From positions 1 to 35,790 of the forward strand of contig CACCFT010000010.1 in the NCBI GenBank assembly GCA_902545405.1: a stretch of DNA of 35,790 nucleotides, in the 5' to 3' direction. Source of the stretch: an uncultured Pelagibacteraceae bacterium. Lineage in GTDB: Bacteria; Pseudomonadota; Alphaproteobacteria; Pelagibacterales; Pelagibacteraceae. This document shows, piece by piece, positions 34,336 through 35,790 of the stretch. Position 1 is the first letter of the stretch. Each line of letters opens with the position of its first letter. The position numbers were made by a program, and so were the translations under genes. Below the pieces are notes generated by a model. That model had not been told where the DNA came from and searched no databases. It saw nothing but the letters and a program-made list of their open reading frames with translations.

Positions 34336-35228
34336 TGATCAACAAAATAAATTTTTTTCATTCTATTATTTTTTTTAATATCTGTATTTTTTTTTCTGCT
34401 TTTGAGGTATTGAGAAACAATTCGTTTATACTTTTTAGTTTTTTTTTAATTCTTACAATTGGTATCTCTCACGGTGCGCTGGATCATGAAAAGGGTAAAA
34501 AACTTTTAAAAATTTATAAAATTAAAAATACAGAAGTGTTCTATATAACTTATATAGGTATAGCTATTTTTGTTATTTTAATTTGGATTTTAAGTCCAAT
34601 ATTGTTGCTTTCACTTTTTTTAATAGTTGCAGCATATCATTTCGGCAAAGAGGATAGTGACTTTATCGAAACAAAAAATGCTAATTTTTTAGAAATTTTT
34701 TATTTCATTAAAGGATCATTAGTTATTTCAGCACCCTTACTGTTTCATAAAGATGAGACAATCGAAATTTTTAAAATGTTAAATTTTTCAATAGACGAAA
34801 ATATTATGGCTAATAATTTTTTAATTCCTTTAGTTATATTATCAGTGCTAATTAATTTTCTTATATATAGAGGTAATAATAATGATTTAAGATCAATTCT
34901 TTTTTTAGATAGTTTTTCAATAATTATTTTGAACTATTTCTTTAATCCTATATTGGCTTTTACAATTTATTTCTGCTTTCTTCATTCTATAAGACACTCG
35001 CTAAGTTTAATTAGTGAAATTAATAAAAATTTGATCAAAGGATTTCCTATTTTTTTACGAAAAATTATTCCACTTACAGTAATTACAGCAATAATGTATT
35101 TAATTGTTTTTTATTTTATTTCAGAAAAATTTAGTATAGATGAAAGTATTATTAAAATAATATTTGTTGGATTGGCTTCATTGACCTTTCCTCATATTTT
35201 ACTTGAATTCATGGTAGAAAAAAAATGA
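34335..35228 (+). CDS. blh: Beta-carotene 15,15'-dioxygenase, Brp/Blh family
   Basis: This is a 297-residue membrane protein with about seven or eight hydrophobic spans. It cleaves beta-carotene into two retinals, the rhodopsin chromophore. Candidate iron-ligand histidines are H46 and H51 in ISHGALDHEKG, H102 in AAYHFGKED, and H217 and H221 in FLHSIRHSLS; this spacing fits the four-histidine site known for Blh. Its presence predicts a proteorhodopsin elsewhere in the genome. It starts inside the crtY stop and overlaps the next small ORF by 4 bases (ATGA). Confidence 0.92.
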   Translation: MINKINFFHSIIFFNICIFFSAFEVLRNNSFILFSFFLILTIGISHGALDHEKGKKLLKIYKIKNTEVFYITYIGIAIFVILIWILSPILLLSLFLIVAAYHFGKEDSDFIETKNANFLEIFYFIKGSLVISAPLLFHKDETIEIFKMLNFSIDENIMANNFLIPLVILSVLINFLIYRGNNNDLRSILFLDSFSIIILNYFFNPILAFTIYFCFLHSIRHSLSLISEINKNLIKGFPIFLRKIIPLTVITAIMYLIVFYFISEKFSIDESIIKIIFVGLASLTFPHILLEFMVEKK

Positions 35229-35395
35229 AAAATAAAACTATAAATCTAATTGGATGGATATTATTCATTATATCTTCAATTGGTTTCATCGTCTCAAGTG
35301 TAGGAAGTTTTTGGGCCATGTTTGGAAGCTTATTTTTTTTTATTGCTTGTATAGTATTTTTAATTCCATTTTTTAAAAAGGATGAAAATGAGTAA
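35225..35395 (+). CDS. Small two-span membrane protein between blh and ispH
   Basis: This 56-residue ORF begins with ATGA overlapping the blh stop and ends at TAA 35393-35395, 8 bases into ispH. It has two predicted membrane segments: about 8-27 ([20 protein letters not shown]) and 29-50 ([20 protein letters not shown]), with a charged tail KKDENE. I do not recognise a family. The overlaps at both ends, sensible hydrophobic pattern and position inside a tightly coupled operon support a real gene rather than chance. A role in retinal or carotenoid handling is only suggested by context. Confidence 0.7.
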   Translation: MKNKTINLIGWILFIISSIGFIVSSVGSFWAMFGSLFFFIACIVFLIPFFKKDENE

Positions 35396-35790
35396 CAAAA
35401 ATTTAAAAATTTATTTAGCTGCACCAAGAGGATTTTGTGCAGGAGTTGATAGAGCAATTGAGATTGTGAAAAAGAGTATAGATAAATTTGGTGCCCCTGT
35501 TTATGTGAGACACGAAATTGTTCATAACAAACATGTTGTAGAAGGGTTAAAGAAGATAGGTGCAATATTTGTTGAAGAATTAGATGAAATCAAAGATAAG
35601 TCTAGACCAGTTATTTTCTCGGCGCATGGGGTTCCGAAATCTGTTCCAGAGGAAGCTTCTAATTTAAATATGATGTTTGTAGATGCAACGTGTCCTCTAG
35701 TATCTAAAGTTCATAGAGAAGCAGAAAACTTAAATAAACAAGGACATCATATATTATTAATAGGACACAAAAACCATCCAGAAGTCATAG
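35388..35790 (+). CDS. ispH: 4-hydroxy-3-methylbut-2-enyl diphosphate reductase (3' end outside window)
   Basis: The first 134 residues are visible. This [4Fe-4S] enzyme makes IPP and DMAPP at the end of the MEP pathway. Cluster and substrate motifs are [16 protein letters not shown] (C17), [15 protein letters not shown] (His), [10 protein letters not shown] (His), [14 protein letters not shown] (second Cys) and GHKNHPEV. The third cysteine is beyond the right edge. It overlaps the preceding small membrane ORF by 8 bases. Location after crtI-crtB-crtY-blh links supply of C5 units to retinal production. Confidence 0.95.
   Translation, partial: MSNKNLKIYLAAPRGFCAGVDRAIEIVKKSIDKFGAPVYVRHEIVHNKHVVEGLKKIGAIFVEELDEIKDKSRPVIFSAHGVPKSVPEEASNLNMMFVDATCPLVSKVHREAENLNKQGHHILLIGHKNHPEVI

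Noticed and set aside
30925..35790. Proteorhodopsin or crtE gene in the retinal cluster
   Set aside because: I checked the + strand block and found only crtI, crtB, crtY, blh, a small membrane ORF and ispH. No seven-helix protein with a retinal-binding lysine motif and no GGPP synthase is present.
1..35790. Mobile elements, prophage, CRISPR array, restriction system
   Set aside because: No transposase, integrase, spaced repeats or restriction endonuclease were seen. CcrM has no neighbouring nuclease and is better explained as an orphan cell-cycle methyltransferase.

Overview
This window reads as a streamlined alphaproteobacterium of the SAR11/Pelagibacterales type. The evidence is a very low GC content (by eye about 30%), roughly 98% coding, intergenic gaps that never exceed about 110 bases, and many gene overlaps. 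It also has an alphaproteobacterial gene set: CcrM, an F0 operon with separate b' and b genes and no F1 genes beside it, a petABC operon, and a carotenoid/retinal pathway of the kind used with proteorhodopsin. I see no mobile element, CRISPR array, prophage or rRNA. There is one tRNA (Gln). No gene looks broken, and only the two window edges cut genes (folB at the left, ispH at the right).

Layout. 1-2550: folB (tail)-uvrC-pgsA on +. 2547-3428: ilvE on -. 3488-5889: a MarR-type regulator, an OmpR-type response regulator and an EnvZ-like kinase, all overlapping, on +. 5870-6112: ubiK on -. 6161-12076: a long + block holding lgt, a MidA/NDUFAF7 methyltransferase, pgeF, prs, rplY, pth and ychF. 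12053-14627: petA-petB-petC (cytochrome bc1) on -. 14688-16469: trmL-hemF-greA on +. 16466-20370: cca, tRNA-Gln, ispE and a TPR protein on -. 20381-22832: a family-4-like uracil-DNA glycosylase, rnhB and ccrM on +. 22829-24942: an FAD monooxygenase and mutY on -. 24943-28579: a DciA-like protein, a DsbA-like protein and smc on +. 28582-30924: F0 ATP synthase atpI-B-E-F'-F on +. 30973-35790: crtI-crtB-crtY-blh-small membrane ORF-ispH on +.

How the parts fit. The right third joins three pieces of energy biology: the proton-conducting F0 sector, a complete lycopene-to-retinal branch (phytoene synthase, desaturase, cyclase, Blh cleavage enzyme), and IspH, the last enzyme of the MEP pathway that supplies C5 units. 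IspE, an earlier MEP enzyme, lies at 17.8-18.7 kb. Every junction from crtI to ispH overlaps, so this segment looks translationally coupled. The rhodopsin itself and crtE are not in the window. Cytochrome bc1 and hemF sit side by side (respiration and haem). The rnhB-ccrM-mutY-dciA-dsbA-smc stretch is a genome-maintenance block.

The points most worth a second look are: (i) a near-consensus promoter for ccrM whose spacer carries two GANTC sites (the CcrM target) arranged as a perfect dyad; (ii) an SMC protein of only 857 residues in which I cannot find a hinge domain; (iii) an undescribed 56-residue two-span membrane protein locked between blh and ispH; (iv) all five convergent gene pairs overlapping at their 3' ends; (v) divergent mutY and dciA-like genes whose start codons abut with no base between them.
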